A stretch of 64,000 nt of DNA from an uncultured Coriobacteriaceae bacterium (GCA_902798915.1 CADBYM010000008.1:39447-103446), one strand, 5' to 3'; numbered from the stretch's first letter, positions 42,199 to 51,967 are shown. Notes: generated by a model from the letters alone, not told the origin. A program made the numbers and translations.

Positions 42199-44445
42199 AT
42201 GAAGGGAAAGAGATTCATCGCCGCCACGCTCAGCCTGCTGCTGACGGTGTCGCCTCTGGCGGCATGCACGAGCGCGGCCGAGTCGGGAGGTGGCGCAGCC
42301 GAGGAGGAGATGGTCAGGGAGCTCGGGGACGTTGGCACCATCAGCGTGCCCTTTAGCAGTGAGGGCAACTACGAGGTGACCTTCTCGGAGTATGACCTCG
42401 TGGGAATCGGCGAGGAGGAGATGAGCCGTGGTGATGTAGACGCCGAGCTCGTGCCCGAGGACGAGCCGGTTGCCGAGGACGGCGCGGAGGCCACTGAGGG
42501 CGACGAGCTGACGGTGGACGAAGGGGCGGTCGAGGCGACAGACGCAGACTCTGATGTCGTGGAGGACGACGCGGTCACGCCTGACGGGCAGGCGTCCACC
42601 GAAGATGCCATCGCGGACGAGGGCGACGAGAAGGCGGACGGGGAAGCTGAGCTGACAGAGGTAGTCGCAGAAGAGGGGCTCACGCTCGCGGACGTGACGC
42701 TTGACGACGTGCGCGTCGTGTACCAGTACCCCCTCATCGATAGCGACGAGCTCTACGAAGACCGCGAGGCCCCCATCACGGACTATGCAAACGAGGACGG
42801 GGCCGTGACGCTCTCCTTTACCAATCCCGAGGTGGAAGAGGAGTTTTCGCCCGCGTTCTTCGATATCGTGATCGAGCGCCTGGGCTCCCACGTCGAGGTC
42901 TACCCAGAGTACGAAGAGCCCGAGCTGGTTACCGTCGACTACGACGCCCAGCTCGAAGACATTCAGTACGAGCCCTCCTTCAGTGAGGAGGACATAGCCC
43001 TTCCCGAGGGCGTGGAGATCTACGATGGCAACGTCGTCGTGACCGACGAGGCCTCCGAGGCCGTCGTCGATGCGTTGGAGGACGACCCGTCGGTCGAGAT
43101 GGAGCTGTCGCGCGGCACGGACCCCTGGAAGGTCGCCGACAAGGCGGTCGAGTACACCACCAAGGGCCTCGGGTATGTGAACAAGGATGCGGGCAAGGTT
43201 GCCAAGTACGGCGAGTCCATCTACCAAATCGTCAAGAGCGCCTACAAGGGGGACATCGGCGGCCTCTACAAGAGCGGCAAGAACTTCCTCACGCTCGTGG
43301 GCGTTCTCAAGAAGAAGCAGGCGAAGGCGGAGGTTACGAACGAGCAGATTCTGGAGGAACTCCAAGGCCTAAAGGAGGACGTCGCCGACCTCCGCGACCT
43401 GGTGACGAACATGAACGCGAAGCTCGACAAGGCCCTGCAGGAGGACTACGCGATTCACCTGCAGCTCTTCGACGACGCGGTGTACGCGATCGGCGTCAAC
43501 GCCGGGGTCGTTTCGTCGATGCTCCAGAAGGGCGCGGTGCTTGCCGAGGAGCGCGGCATCGAGGTCCCCGAGGAGGACGCGCAGGCGGAGGAGCAGTTCG
43601 AGTACAACAGGCAGCTCAAGGCCCTCATAGTGGCCGAGCAGAACTCCGGCAACGAAGCCTTCGCGGGCTTCGACAGGCACGCGGAGGACCTGAGGAAGAA
43701 CATGAACACCGTCAACGCCGAGCTCGCGAAGACGGGGACGTTCAGCCCCCTCGCCGCCTACGACTCGTACTGGGACCTGTACTTCAACTGGCACACGCAG
43801 GGGTGGTACCTGCGCCAGTCCTACCGCTCGAATATCGAGTACCAGCTCAAGGCCGGCTTCGCCTGCCTCGCGGTCTACTACAACATCGGCTCGCCCAAGG
43901 TGGGGACCACCTACGACGGGTACGTGGCGGACACGGCGACCTCCCTCACGGCCCTGGAGAAGAACCCGGCGGGGGTGTCCCCCGAGCAGGCGGAGAAGAG
44001 CCGCTCGGTGTACAACAGCTGGAACGTGACCCTCGGCAAACCCGTGTACAGCGCGACGTTTGACAAGACCGCCACGAAGATGCTAATCACTAGCAACCTG
44101 TATGGAGGAGACTGGCAGAAGTACAAATTCGACAGCAGCGTGCTAAAGACGTACGTGTCGAAGCTCCACGGCAACGACGTCGAGCAGGACCTGCGCCTTG
44201 CCGGCCTCTGGGGGAGCGGTGCGAACTACCGCTGGGAACGAGGTTCAAATAGAGTGACCGACGACGCCCACGGCATCGGCATCAACGCATACGAGAAGAA
44301 GAGCAAACACTATGTCGACCTTCTCACGTGGGAGGGCAAGATCCACGAGAAGGTCTTGACCTACAACAAATGGGAAACGATCAAGAACGCCTACGAGGAC
44401 GTGACGGCTGGACGCATCCTCTACGTGACCTTCACGTTCGCGTAA
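42199..44445 (+). CDS. Large acidic lipoprotein of unknown function
   Basis: 748 residues. Signal peptide and lipobox (SPLAACTS) come first. Residues 30-160 are very acidic and low in complexity. Residues 165-300 are likely beta-structured. Near 310-360 is a Lys/Gly/Tyr-rich amphipathic stretch. Then follows a coiled coil (EEVQ-type heptads in NEQILEELQGLKEDVADLRD near 385) and a long helical and mixed region with many Trp and Tyr. I do not recognise a family. The helical hairpin-like middle might suggest a membrane-active or adhesive protein, but that is a guess. The ATG has AAAGGAG at 6-bp spacing. A strong hairpin follows the stop. Confidence 0.75.
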   Translation: MKGKRFIAATLSLLLTVSPLAACTSAAESGGGAAEEEMVRELGDVGTISVPFSSEGNYEVTFSEYDLVGIGEEEMSRGDVDAELVPEDEPVAEDGAEATEGDELTVDEGAVEATDADSDVVEDDAVTPDGQASTEDAIADEGDEKADGEAELTEVVAEEGLTLADVTLDDVRVVYQYPLIDSDELYEDREAPITDYANEDGAVTLSFTNPEVEEEFSPAFFDIVIERLGSHVEVYPEYEEPELVTVDYDAQLEDIQYEPSFSEEDIALPEGVEIYDGNVVVTDEASEAVVDALEDDPSVEMELSRGTDPWKVADKAVEYTTKGLGYVNKDAGKVAKYGESIYQIVKSAYKGDIGGLYKSGKNFLTLVGVLKKKQAKAEVTNEQILEELQGLKEDVADLRDLVTNMNAKLDKALQEDYAIHLQLFDDAVYAIGVNAGVVSSMLQKGAVLAEERGIEVPEEDAQAEEQFEYNRQLKALIVAEQNSGNEAFAGFDRHAEDLRKNMNTVNAELAKTGTFSPLAAYDSYWDLYFNWHTQGWYLRQSYRSNIEYQLKAGFACLAVYYNIGSPKVGTTYDGYVADTATSLTALEKNPAGVSPEQAEKSRSVYNSWNVTLGKPVYSATFDKTATKMLITSNLYGGDWQKYKFDSSVLKTYVSKLHGNDVEQDLRLAGLWGSGANYRWERGSNRVTDDAHGIGINAYEKKSKHYVDLLTWEGKIHEKVLTYNKWETIKNAYEDVTAGRILYVTFTFA

Positions 44446-44483
44446 TTCAGCATGGTGGCACGTAGGTGGCCACCTGCATGTCG

Positions 44484-44526
44484 AAGCCGGGCACGGCATT
44501 GCCGCAGGGCATGCCGTGCCCGGCTT
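44484..44526. terminator. Long hairpin between convergent genes
   Basis: A 16-bp perfect stem (AAGCCGGGCACGGCAT and complement) with an 11-nt loop lies between the lipoprotein stop (44445) and the cobT stop (44557). No T run is visible. Confidence 0.55.
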
Positions 44527-44556
44527 GCTCTGTGGCCGCGACGCGAGAGGCGCCCG

Positions 44557-45627
44557 CTAGGGATGAATGGCGGGTTGGTAGCCGTCGATGTCGAGCTGGT
44601 CGAGGGTGCTGGTGCGCCGGTACGCCTCGAGTGCCACGTCAATGAGTCCAAGCGCTGCGACGGCCCCGGTTCCTTCGCCTAGGTGCATTCCCGCATGGAT
44701 TGGGGCATCGAGCCCCAGCTCGTCGAGCAACAGGTGCGCAACGGGTTCGGCCGAGACATGGCTGCCGAGCAATGCGAATCGGCATGCGGGACTCAGCCGC
44801 ACGGCACATGTGGCTGCGGCGAGCGTAATGATGCCATCGAGCAGCACGGGCACGCGATGGGACGCCCCGCCGAGGCAGATGCCGCAGAGCGTGGCAAGGT
44901 CGAAGCCGCCGACCTTTGCGAGAACGTCGATGGCATCGGTGGCGTCGGGCCGATTCGACTCGAGCGCCGACTCGATGATGGCGATCTTGTGCGCAACGCC
45001 TTCGGCACAAAGGCCCGTGCCGGGGCCGACGAATTCTTCGGGCGACCGACCAAGCAGGGCGCAGGCGACGGCACACGATGTGGTGGTGTTGCCGATGCCC
45101 ATCTCGCCCGTGAGCACGATGGAAACGTCCATCTCCTTGCACTCATGTACCAAGTCGATGCCGAGTTCGATGGCGCGTACGCATTCATCGCGCGTCATGG
45201 CGGGGCCGTAGACGATGTCATCCGTGCCGCCAGGTCGCACGGGTCGCGTGCGAACGCCGGGGACGCGTGGCCCCTCGAGCATGCCCACGTCCACCGGTAG
45301 CACCTCGCACCGCGCATGGCGCGCCATCTGGCATACGGTGCTCTGGCCTGCACCAATCGCGCGAGCCATGATGCGCGTTACCGAGGCGTCGGAGGCACTC
45401 ACGCCGTGGCATACCACACCGTTGTCGGCGCAGGTCACGACGAGCAAGCGCTTGTCGAGGGTGACGTCAGCGGTGCCGACAATGCCTGCGAGCTGCACGA
45501 CGAGGTCCTCGAGCCTGCCAAGCCCGCCGACCGGTTTGGCAAGGCTGTCCCACCGAGTCCGCGCGGTAGCCATGGCCGCATCGTCGGCGGGCCTGATGTT
45601 GGCAATTGTCTGCTCCAAGGTGGTCAT
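44557..45627 (-). CDS. cobT: Nicotinate-nucleotide:dimethylbenzimidazole phosphoribosyltransferase CobT
   Basis: 356 residues: LAKPVGGLGRLEDL near 29, GVSASDASVT near 75, GEMGIGNTTTS near 172, and the catalytic glutamate region HLGEGTGA near 317. It makes alpha-ribazole phosphate from the lower-ligand base. The start overlaps the cbiA stop by 4 bp (ATGA), ending the cbiFG-cobT gene chain. Confidence 0.92.
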   Translation of the reverse strand: MTTLEQTIANIRPADDAAMATARTRWDSLAKPVGGLGRLEDLVVQLAGIVGTADVTLDKRLLVVTCADNGVVCHGVSASDASVTRIMARAIGAGQSTVCQMARHARCEVLPVDVGMLEGPRVPGVRTRPVRPGGTDDIVYGPAMTRDECVRAIELGIDLVHECKEMDVSIVLTGEMGIGNTTTSCAVACALLGRSPEEFVGPGTGLCAEGVAHKIAIIESALESNRPDATDAIDVLAKVGGFDLATLCGICLGGASHRVPVLLDGIITLAAATCAVRLSPACRFALLGSHVSAEPVAHLLLDELGLDAPIHAGMHLGEGTGAVAALGLIDVALEAYRRTSTLDQLDIDGYQPAIHP

Positions 45628-46961
45628 TGGGTGGTCCTTCCCTTCTTCGTAGCGCTCTGTACGAATCGCTCTGCCAGAGGGAGTGTGCCAGCGAAGTGTA
45701 GATGTGGGAATCCGGCGTAGAGCGTCGGCGTGGCATGGCAGCATTTCCACGTCGTGCCGTCGAGCTTGCGTGCCACGAGGTCCTCGCCGTTGTGCGTGCT
45801 GTCCCAATGGTGAAACTCGTGTGCTGGTACCTGCTCGCCGGCACGCAGGAGCATGCTGTCATGCCGTGCGGAGAGGTGTGCGTAGCCAAAGCGCACAAGG
45901 CGTCCGGCGGGATATGAGCGGCCGGGCAGCACGCCCGCCATGCGATATGCGCGCCCGCTCTTGTCAACGAGCTCCTCTTGCAGATACATGAACCCCCCGC
46001 ACTCAGCGACGGTGGGAAGCCCCTCCACGACGGCGTCGCGTACCGAGCGCAGCATGGAACGGTTCTCGGCGAGTTGGGCGGCGTGTAGCTCTGGGTAGCC
46101 ACCCCCCAAATAGAGGCCGTCTGCCGGGGGCAGCTCCTTGTCGCGCAGTGGGCTGAACGCCATGAGCTCGGCGCCACATTCTGTGAGCCGGGCAAGGCTG
46201 GCGTCATAGTAGAAGCAGAACGCCTCGTCACGCGCCACGGCGATGCGACATTGGGCATGGGCGACCCGTCCGGGACGTGGCGCAGGTTCGACCGCTGCCG
46301 CCACGGCAAGAAGGGCCTCGAGGTCGCACGTGCGCTCGAGCGTCGCGGCGATTACGTCAATGCGATGCTGGAAGTCAGGCACTTCCTGCGCCCGAACAAG
46401 TCCGAGATGCCGGCTCGCAAACTTCGCCTCCTCCATGGGTGGGAGGTACCCAAAGACGGGAATCGCGCACTCGCGCTCGATGAGGGGTGTTAGGTGGGTG
46501 GCGAGTTTGGGTTTGCAGTCGAGGAGAACCACGCCGGCCACGACGTTGGACTTGCGGAACGCGCAGATGCCTTGTATCTGTGCGGCAAGGGTCAGACTGC
46601 TTCCCCTGGGCCGAACGGCCAGAATCGCCGGAATGTGCTCCTGCGCCGCGAGCTGCCATGCGCTCGCCTCGTCGGTGCCGCCGATGCCATCGAAGAGTCC
46701 CATCGCGCCCTCGATTACGGCGACGTCGGCTTGGGCGAGGCCAATCGTCGTGTGCACGGCATCACCGCCCTGCAAGAAGAGGTCGAGGTTGTCGCAGGGG
46801 GCACCGAGCACGCGGCGGTGGAACAGCGGGTCGAGATAGTCTGGTCCGCACTTGAAGCCTGTGACCGAAAGACCCTTGCGCTGCAACGCGCGCAGCAGCG
46901 CACACGTGAGTACCGTCTTGCCCGAGCCGCTTTGCGGGGCGGCTACCATGAGGGCGATCAT
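45624..46961 (-). CDS. cbiA: Cobyrinate a,c-diamide synthase CbiA
   Basis: 445 residues. The P-loop VAAPQSGSGKT is at the N-terminus, GPDYLDPLFH near 40, EGAMGLFDG near 84, and the glutaminase cysteine in VAECGGFMYL near 325. It uses glutamine and ATP to amidate the a and c side chains of cob(II)yrinate. Flanked by 4-bp overlaps on both sides. Confidence 0.93.
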   Translation of the reverse strand: MIALMVAAPQSGSGKTVLTCALLRALQRKGLSVTGFKCGPDYLDPLFHRRVLGAPCDNLDLFLQGGDAVHTTIGLAQADVAVIEGAMGLFDGIGGTDEASAWQLAAQEHIPAILAVRPRGSSLTLAAQIQGICAFRKSNVVAGVVLLDCKPKLATHLTPLIERECAIPVFGYLPPMEEAKFASRHLGLVRAQEVPDFQHRIDVIAATLERTCDLEALLAVAAAVEPAPRPGRVAHAQCRIAVARDEAFCFYYDASLARLTECGAELMAFSPLRDKELPPADGLYLGGGYPELHAAQLAENRSMLRSVRDAVVEGLPTVAECGGFMYLQEELVDKSGRAYRMAGVLPGRSYPAGRLVRFGYAHLSARHDSMLLRAGEQVPAHEFHHWDSTHNGEDLVARKLDGTTWKCCHATPTLYAGFPHLHFAGTLPLAERFVQSATKKGRTTQ

Positions 46962-48181
46962 GCGTCGGCATCTCCTGCGCGTGCCTCCACCGCGCGTTGT
47001 CCCACGATGAGGAACACGGGGTTGTTTGCCTTGAGGAGGCGTAGCTCGTCTGCCTTGTACGTACGGCTTACCGCGATCTGGGTGACCTCGACGTCAAGAC
47101 CGCGTGCGTCCATCCAAGAGACGGCTCGCTCGAGCGTCTGGAGCGCTATGGCCGAGACGCAAATGCGCACATTGGGATTCGCGTCAACGGTCGCGCTTAA
47201 GATGCCCTCGAGTTCGCCTGAGCTTCCGCCCACAAACACCATGTCTGGACGTGGGAGGCCATCGAGCGCATCGGGTGCCATTCCCTCGACGATATGAAGG
47301 TTCCACGTGCGCAATCGTTTGCGGTTCTCTCGTACGAGCCCGAGGGCTTTGGGGTCGCGTTCGACGGCCCATACCTCCTGTGCGACGAGGGCGAGTTCGA
47401 CGCTTACCGAGCCCGTGCCCGCACCCACATCCCAGCATACCGCATGGGGCGTGACGCCGAGCTTCGCCAAGGCGCAGGCCCGCACCTCCTGCTTGGTCAT
47501 GGGAACATCTCCACGAATGAATGCCTCGTCGGGCAGTCCTGGCGTCCTTCTGCGTGCTAGCAATTCGTGGGGCATCTCGATGAGCATCACGTTGAGAGAG
47601 TCAAAGTCGCTTGTGGCCATGGTCTCTGCGGTGCTTTCGGTCATGCGTTCGTCAGCATAGCCGAGGTTCTCTGCCACCGTAATGCGACACGTGCCGAGAC
47701 CTGCATCGGTGAGTTCGCCGCATATCGCACGCACGGTCTGGGTCCCCGAGGTAAGCATGAAGACCGGTCGTCCGTTGCGGAGGAGACCAACCACGTCGCA
47801 TTCCCTCCCATGGGCGGACGCGAGAATCCACTTCTGCCAAGGCCTTCCGAGTCGTGCGGCAAACAGCTGTACGCTCGAGACGCCCGGCAGCACGCGGACC
47901 AGATGACCATCCTCCTTGAGTAGGGGAAGAAGGCCCGTTGCCCCAGAGAAGAATCCCACGTCGCCGCTGAGCAGGACGACGGCTCGCTTTGCGTGAGAGT
48001 GACGCAGGATGGTGGCGACCTCTTGCGCGCGAATCGCGACGATGGCCTCTGCGCTCGTGGGAGGCAGGCCGTAGACGAAGCGCCCTGCACCTATGATGAG
48101 CTCTGCGTGTGCGATGGCCTCTTTCGCCTCGGGCAATAGGTTGCCACCCGTGCAACCCATGCCAACGAGCGTGACTCTCAT
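46958..48181 (-). CDS. cbiET: Precorrin-6Y C5,15-methyltransferase/decarboxylase, CbiE-CbiT fusion
   Basis: 407 residues. CbiE occupies 1-200, a tetrapyrrole methylase with VTLVGMGCTGG at the start and LLSGDVGFFSG near 77. CbiT occupies about 210-407, with the SAM site VGAGTGSVSVELA near 247 and FVGGSSGELEGI near 308. The same fusion is known as CobL in aerobic pathways and occurs in many anaerobes. ATGA overlaps connect it to cbiJ and cbiA. Confidence 0.93.
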   Translation of the reverse strand: MRVTLVGMGCTGGNLLPEAKEAIAHAELIIGAGRFVYGLPPTSAEAIVAIRAQEVATILRHSHAKRAVVLLSGDVGFFSGATGLLPLLKEDGHLVRVLPGVSSVQLFAARLGRPWQKWILASAHGRECDVVGLLRNGRPVFMLTSGTQTVRAICGELTDAGLGTCRITVAENLGYADERMTESTAETMATSDFDSLNVMLIEMPHELLARRRTPGLPDEAFIRGDVPMTKQEVRACALAKLGVTPHAVCWDVGAGTGSVSVELALVAQEVWAVERDPKALGLVRENRKRLRTWNLHIVEGMAPDALDGLPRPDMVFVGGSSGELEGILSATVDANPNVRICVSAIALQTLERAVSWMDARGLDVEVTQIAVSRTYKADELRLLKANNPVFLIVGQRAVEARAGDADA

Positions 48182-48912
48182 GTGTGTTCCTCCTCCAAGC
48201 CCCACAGCAGCTGGCCTATGCTCATGCCCTCATCGCTTGGTCGCGAGATGAGCACCGTGCGTACTCCGCAGTTCCTTGCGGCGGCGAGCTTCTCGTACAT
48301 TCCGCCAGCTCGTCCCCCGTCTTTGGTGACGAGCCAACAAACCATGTATTGTCGCATAAAAGCCTCGTTGAGTTCTTGCGAAAAGGGGCCGTACATCGCA
48401 ATGATGTTGCGATGGGGGATTCCCATGCGCTCGCATGCGGCGATTCCCTCGTGCGTGGGGAGGACGCGCACGACGAGGCGCGCTGGGTCGACGTCCTTGA
48501 GGTCAAAGAGCTCTTTTGATCCCGTGGTCACGAGGATGGTTCCCTCGGTAGAGGCGAGCAACCGTCCTGCCTCTCGGACGGACGAGACGACCATGCAGCC
48601 GGAGGCGTTCGTTGCTTCTCTGGCTATGCGATGCATTGGCACGGCAGCGTCCATGCAGGCCTTACGAACATTCGCGCTTGCTTCCTCGGCGTAGGGGTGG
48701 GTCGCGTCGATGCACAGGTCACAATTCCTGAGCAGCTCTGCCATGGCCCATGCGTCTCGACGACCGACGAGCACCTCGATGCCTGGCGTTCCTTCGAGCT
48801 CCTCGGCACCTACCTCGGTGGCAACCGAGACGCGGACCTCGTGGCCCTGCTCGACCAGACGCTGCGCAAGGATGCGTCCCTCGGTCGTTCCTCCAAACAG
48901 AAGTATTCTCAT
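48178..48912 (-). CDS. cbiJ: Cobalt-precorrin-6A reductase CbiJ
   Basis: 244 residues. The NADPH-binding start is LLFGGTTEGRILA. DATHPYAEEASANVRKAC near 70 and VTTGSKEL near 125 are family marks. It reduces the macrocycle at C18-C19. The ATG at 48912 has GGAGG upstream. A 95-bp gap separates it from cbiH, so a separate promoter is possible. Confidence 0.9.
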   Translation of the reverse strand: MRILLFGGTTEGRILAQRLVEQGHEVRVSVATEVGAEELEGTPGIEVLVGRRDAWAMAELLRNCDLCIDATHPYAEEASANVRKACMDAAVPMHRIAREATNASGCMVVSSVREAGRLLASTEGTILVTTGSKELFDLKDVDPARLVVRVLPTHEGIAACERMGIPHRNIIAMYGPFSQELNEAFMRQYMVCWLVTKDGGRAGGMYEKLAAARNCGVRTVLISRPSDEGMSIGQLLWGLEEEHT

Positions 48913-49007
48913 GGGTGCCTCCTTGCTTAGGATCGACGTCTGCATACGTTGCGCCTACATGCATAAGGGTTATCAGTATACGGGTATGCGTTCGCTACGA
49001 ATGACTA

Positions 49008-49736
49008 TTAACTAATACGATACCCTCTTGGCGTGATCAGGTGGCCGTTGACGATAGTCGTTTGGGGGGCACCGACAAATGCGATAGTGAGCATATCCAC
49101 AGGCTCGTCGCGCAGCTCGGCAAGCGTCAGGAGTTTGTGCTGTTGTCCGGACCGACCGACGTTGCGCACCCACCCACAGGCGGTTTGCGCGTCGCGCACC
49201 TCCAGTAGGATGTCGCACGCCCTGCGTAGGTGGTCGGGCCTATGACGTGAGGCCGGGTTGTAGAGGCACAGGGCGATGCCGGCCTCCGCGACGCAACGTA
49301 GCCGATGGGCGATGGTCTCCCAAGGCGTGAGGTAGTCGGAAAGCGAGATGGTGCAGTAGTCGTTGACGAGCGGTGCCCCGAGCACGGCGGCACCTGCCAG
49401 GGCGGCCGTCACTCCAGGGAGAATCTCGACGTCTACGTTGTCTGCTTTGGTGGCGAGCTCCAGTGTGAGGCCGGCGAGTCCGTAGACGCCCGCGTCGCCG
49501 CTGCAGACAAGCGCGACGTCCTTGTCCGCCGCCTCGCGCACGGCCCACCTGCAGCGCTCGAGCTCACCACCCATGCCCGTGACATGCGTCCGCTTATGGG
49601 GAAGGAGCGTCGTCGCGAGCTCGACGTAGGCGGTGTATCCGCAAATGACGTCAGCTGCCTCGAGTGCGTCATAGGCAGCTTGCGTCATGGTGGCGCGGTT
49701 GCCAGGTCCCATGCCCACGACGAAGAGCCTACCCAC
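49008..49736 (-). CDS. cbiH: Cobalt-factor III / precorrin-3B C17-methyltransferase CbiH
   Basis: 242 residues of the tetrapyrrole methylase family: VVGMGPGN at the N-terminus, YTAYVEL near 34, SGDAGVYGLAGL near 79, and ISLSDYLTPW near 130. It methylates C17 and drives ring contraction. It starts at a GTG overlapping the end of cbiG. Confidence 0.92.
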   Translation of the reverse strand: MGRLFVVGMGPGNRATMTQAAYDALEAADVICGYTAYVELATTLLPHKRTHVTGMGGELERCRWAVREAADKDVALVCSGDAGVYGLAGLTLELATKADNVDVEILPGVTAALAGAAVLGAPLVNDYCTISLSDYLTPWETIAHRLRCVAEAGIALCLYNPASRHRPDHLRRACDILLEVRDAQTACGWVRNVGRSGQQHKLLTLAELRDEPVDMLTIAFVGAPQTTIVNGHLITPRGYRIS

Positions 49737-51501
49737 GAGTCCACTCCCAGCTCGGTTCGAAGTGGCGCTCGGCCAGGGCCAGCGTCACCCCATCGTTGGC
49801 GTCCTTGGGATGCACAAGCATGCCGCCGTTGCTGCCAAGAACCGCGCTGCGCTCGCAGACGTTGTCTACGCCCACGACGTCTTGTACGAAGGCCGACGAG
49901 GCGAACGATCCCGGGATGGCAGCGAGCTCGGGGGCAGAGAAGGTCCTAAAGGGTATGCCCAGCTCTTGGGCGAGCGCGACGATGCCTTGTTCGTCTGACT
50001 TCGCGTCGATGGAGCAGATGCACGCAAGGGAGCGCAGGTCGTAGCGGGTGCGCGCCATGAGGCTCTCGACGCGGTGCAGCAAGAGGTCGCAAGGCGTTCC
50101 CCGACGGCATCCGATTCCCAGCACGAGCACGCGCGGTACGACGTGCAGTACGCGCCCGTCGCTGGCTTCGTGTGCCGAGAGCAACACGTCGCATGCGTCC
50201 TTTTGACCCACGACGGTGATGCCGCGGGGTGTGTCGCTGGGCAACGGCCAGTCGGAACGCACGCAAACGGCTTCGCCCGCCAGGAGTCTCGACGAGATGT
50301 CCTTGATGCGTTCGGGATTTGTGATGACGCACCCTTGGTGACGTGCCCATTCGTCGACGGCGAAGAGCCCCCGACCGTCGGTGGCCGTGGTGATGATGGG
50401 TTGCGCCCCGCATGCGTCTGATATCCGCCGCGCGAGGTCGTTAGCGCCTCCCAAGTGGCCGCTGAGGAGGGGCACGGCGAAGCGTGCGTTCTCGTCCACC
50501 ACCACGACGGCGGGATCGCTGACCTTGCTTTGCGCGTGAGGCACGATTGCGCGGACGGCGATTCCTGTGGCTCCCACAAAGACGAGCCCGCCGGCGCCCC
50601 GGAAGCCCTCGGCGGTCCAATGGGGGAGCTCTCCCGGCTCGCAGCGCCATGCGGTACCTTCGAGCTTGCGTGCCAACAGGCGCGCGAGTTGCTCTCCACG
50701 GTCGGTGAACGAGACGATTCGCACGCCCTGTGGCGCCTGCCCCGTCGCGTGCTTTGCTTTCCGGTAGCCCGTGGAGAAGGACGGGTCGTAGAGGCTGCTT
50801 CGCTCTCCGTCGCCTGCGAGGAATGCGCCCACGAGGATGAGGGCGGTGCGGCAGATGCCTGCCTTCTCGCCGTCCGACGCGAGCCGTCCCACGGTCGTGC
50901 GCACCACGCGCTCCTCGGGCCAACTCGCCTTGTACACGAGCGTGGCGGGCGCATCGGCATCGTATCCCCCGCGTATGAGCTCCTCTTGCACTTGGGGCAG
51001 CATGCCCGCCGAGAGGAAGACGGCCATGCTCGCACCATGCGCCGCGAGGGCGCTGAGCCGCTCGCCCTCGGGGACGGGTGTGCGCCCGGCAAGGCGCGTT
51101 ACGATGAGGCTCTGGCTCACGCCGGGGAGCGTGTACTCGGCCTTGAGGCTCGCGGCGGCGGCACACAGGCTGGAGACGCCGGGCGTGTCGTCGTAGGGAA
51201 TGCCCCGCTCGTCAAGCGCGTCCATCTGCTCTCGGATGGCACCGTAGAGGCAGGGATCGCCCGTGTGCAGCCGCACCACCTCGTAACCGCTGCGATTGGC
51301 GCGAACCATCACGTCAATGACCTGCTCGAGGGTCATGCGGGCGCTGTCGTGAACCTCGTGCGCCTTGGTCGCGAGCGCGAGGAGCTCGGGGTTCACGAGG
51401 CTGCCCGCGTAGATGACGACGTCGGCGGAGCCGAGCAACCGCGAGCCGCGTACGGTGATGAGGTCGGGGGCTCCTGGCCCCGCGCCTACGAAGTGAATCA
51501 T
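49729..51501 (-). CDS. cbiF-cbiG: Precorrin-4 C11-methyltransferase fused to cobalt-precorrin-5A hydrolase, CbiF-CbiG
   Basis: 590 residues. CbiF (1-245) has FVGAGPGAPDLIT at the start, AGSLVNPELL near 32 and LHTGDPCLYGA near 80. CbiG (about 255-590) has FVGATGIAVRAIVP near 318, PLLSGHLGGANDLAR near 350, and a C-terminal LGIGCRRGTP near 455. Together they methylate C11 and open the lactone, releasing acetaldehyde. The ATG has GGAGGAG upstream. First gene of its chain, divergent from the ArsC-like gene. Confidence 0.92.
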   Translation of the reverse strand: MIHFVGAGPGAPDLITVRGSRLLGSADVVIYAGSLVNPELLALATKAHEVHDSARMTLEQVIDVMVRANRSGYEVVRLHTGDPCLYGAIREQMDALDERGIPYDDTPGVSSLCAAAASLKAEYTLPGVSQSLIVTRLAGRTPVPEGERLSALAAHGASMAVFLSAGMLPQVQEELIRGGYDADAPATLVYKASWPEERVVRTTVGRLASDGEKAGICRTALILVGAFLAGDGERSSLYDPSFSTGYRKAKHATGQAPQGVRIVSFTDRGEQLARLLARKLEGTAWRCEPGELPHWTAEGFRGAGGLVFVGATGIAVRAIVPHAQSKVSDPAVVVVDENARFAVPLLSGHLGGANDLARRISDACGAQPIITTATDGRGLFAVDEWARHQGCVITNPERIKDISSRLLAGEAVCVRSDWPLPSDTPRGITVVGQKDACDVLLSAHEASDGRVLHVVPRVLVLGIGCRRGTPCDLLLHRVESLMARTRYDLRSLACICSIDAKSDEQGIVALAQELGIPFRTFSAPELAAIPGSFASSAFVQDVVGVDNVCERSAVLGSNGGMLVHPKDANDGVTLALAERHFEPSWEWTRG

Positions 51502-51581
51502 GGCATCTCCTCCTTCCAAATGCAGGGGGTAAACCGCCCGCACACATAATAGAATGGTTGCGTCAAAGAGAGGGGGACTCC

Positions 51582-51932
51582 ATGCTGTTTATCCATTATC
51601 CAAAGTGCGCCACCTGCAGGAAGGCGAAGGCGTGGCTTGACGAGCGTTCCGTCGCCTATGACGCGCGTCATATCGTGGAGCAGAATCCGAGCGTGGAAGA
51701 GTTGCGTGCATGGCACGAGAAGAGCGGCCTGCCGCTGAGGAGGTTCTTCAACACGTCGGGGAAGGCCTACCGCGAGATGGGCCTCAAGGACAAGCTGCCC
51801 GTCATGAGCGACGACGAGATGCTCGCCCTGCTCGCCTCCGATGGGATGCTGGTGAAGCGCCCCCTGCTCGTGCGGGACGACGTGGTGCTCGTCGGCTTCA
51901 AGGTGGGCGAATGGGAGCAGCTGCTCGGGTAA
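51582..51932 (+). CDS. ArsC/Spx-family thioredoxin-fold protein
   Basis: 116 residues beginning MLFIHYPKCATCRKA, with the CxxC pair near residue 9 typical of Spx/MgsR and YffB-type proteins. The ending KRPLLVRDD matches the conserved KRP loop. ArsC members reduce arsenate, Spx members bind RNA polymerase; the CxxC and 116-aa length favour the Spx/YffB side, without certainty. It is a lone plus-strand gene set between two cob operons. The ATG has GAGAGGGGG upstream. Confidence 0.82.
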   Translation: MLFIHYPKCATCRKAKAWLDERSVAYDARHIVEQNPSVEELRAWHEKSGLPLRRFFNTSGKAYREMGLKDKLPVMSDDEMLALLASDGMLVKRPLLVRDDVVLVGFKVGEWEQLLG

Positions 51933-51967
51933 GCCCGGCACACGTGCGATGTGCCGAATGATCGTGC

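Noticed and set aside
41914..43365. 483-codon minus-strand frame over the acidic lipoprotein
   Set aside because: It is a shadow frame of a Glu/Asp-rich high-GC gene; the plus strand has a ribosome site, signal peptide and lipobox.
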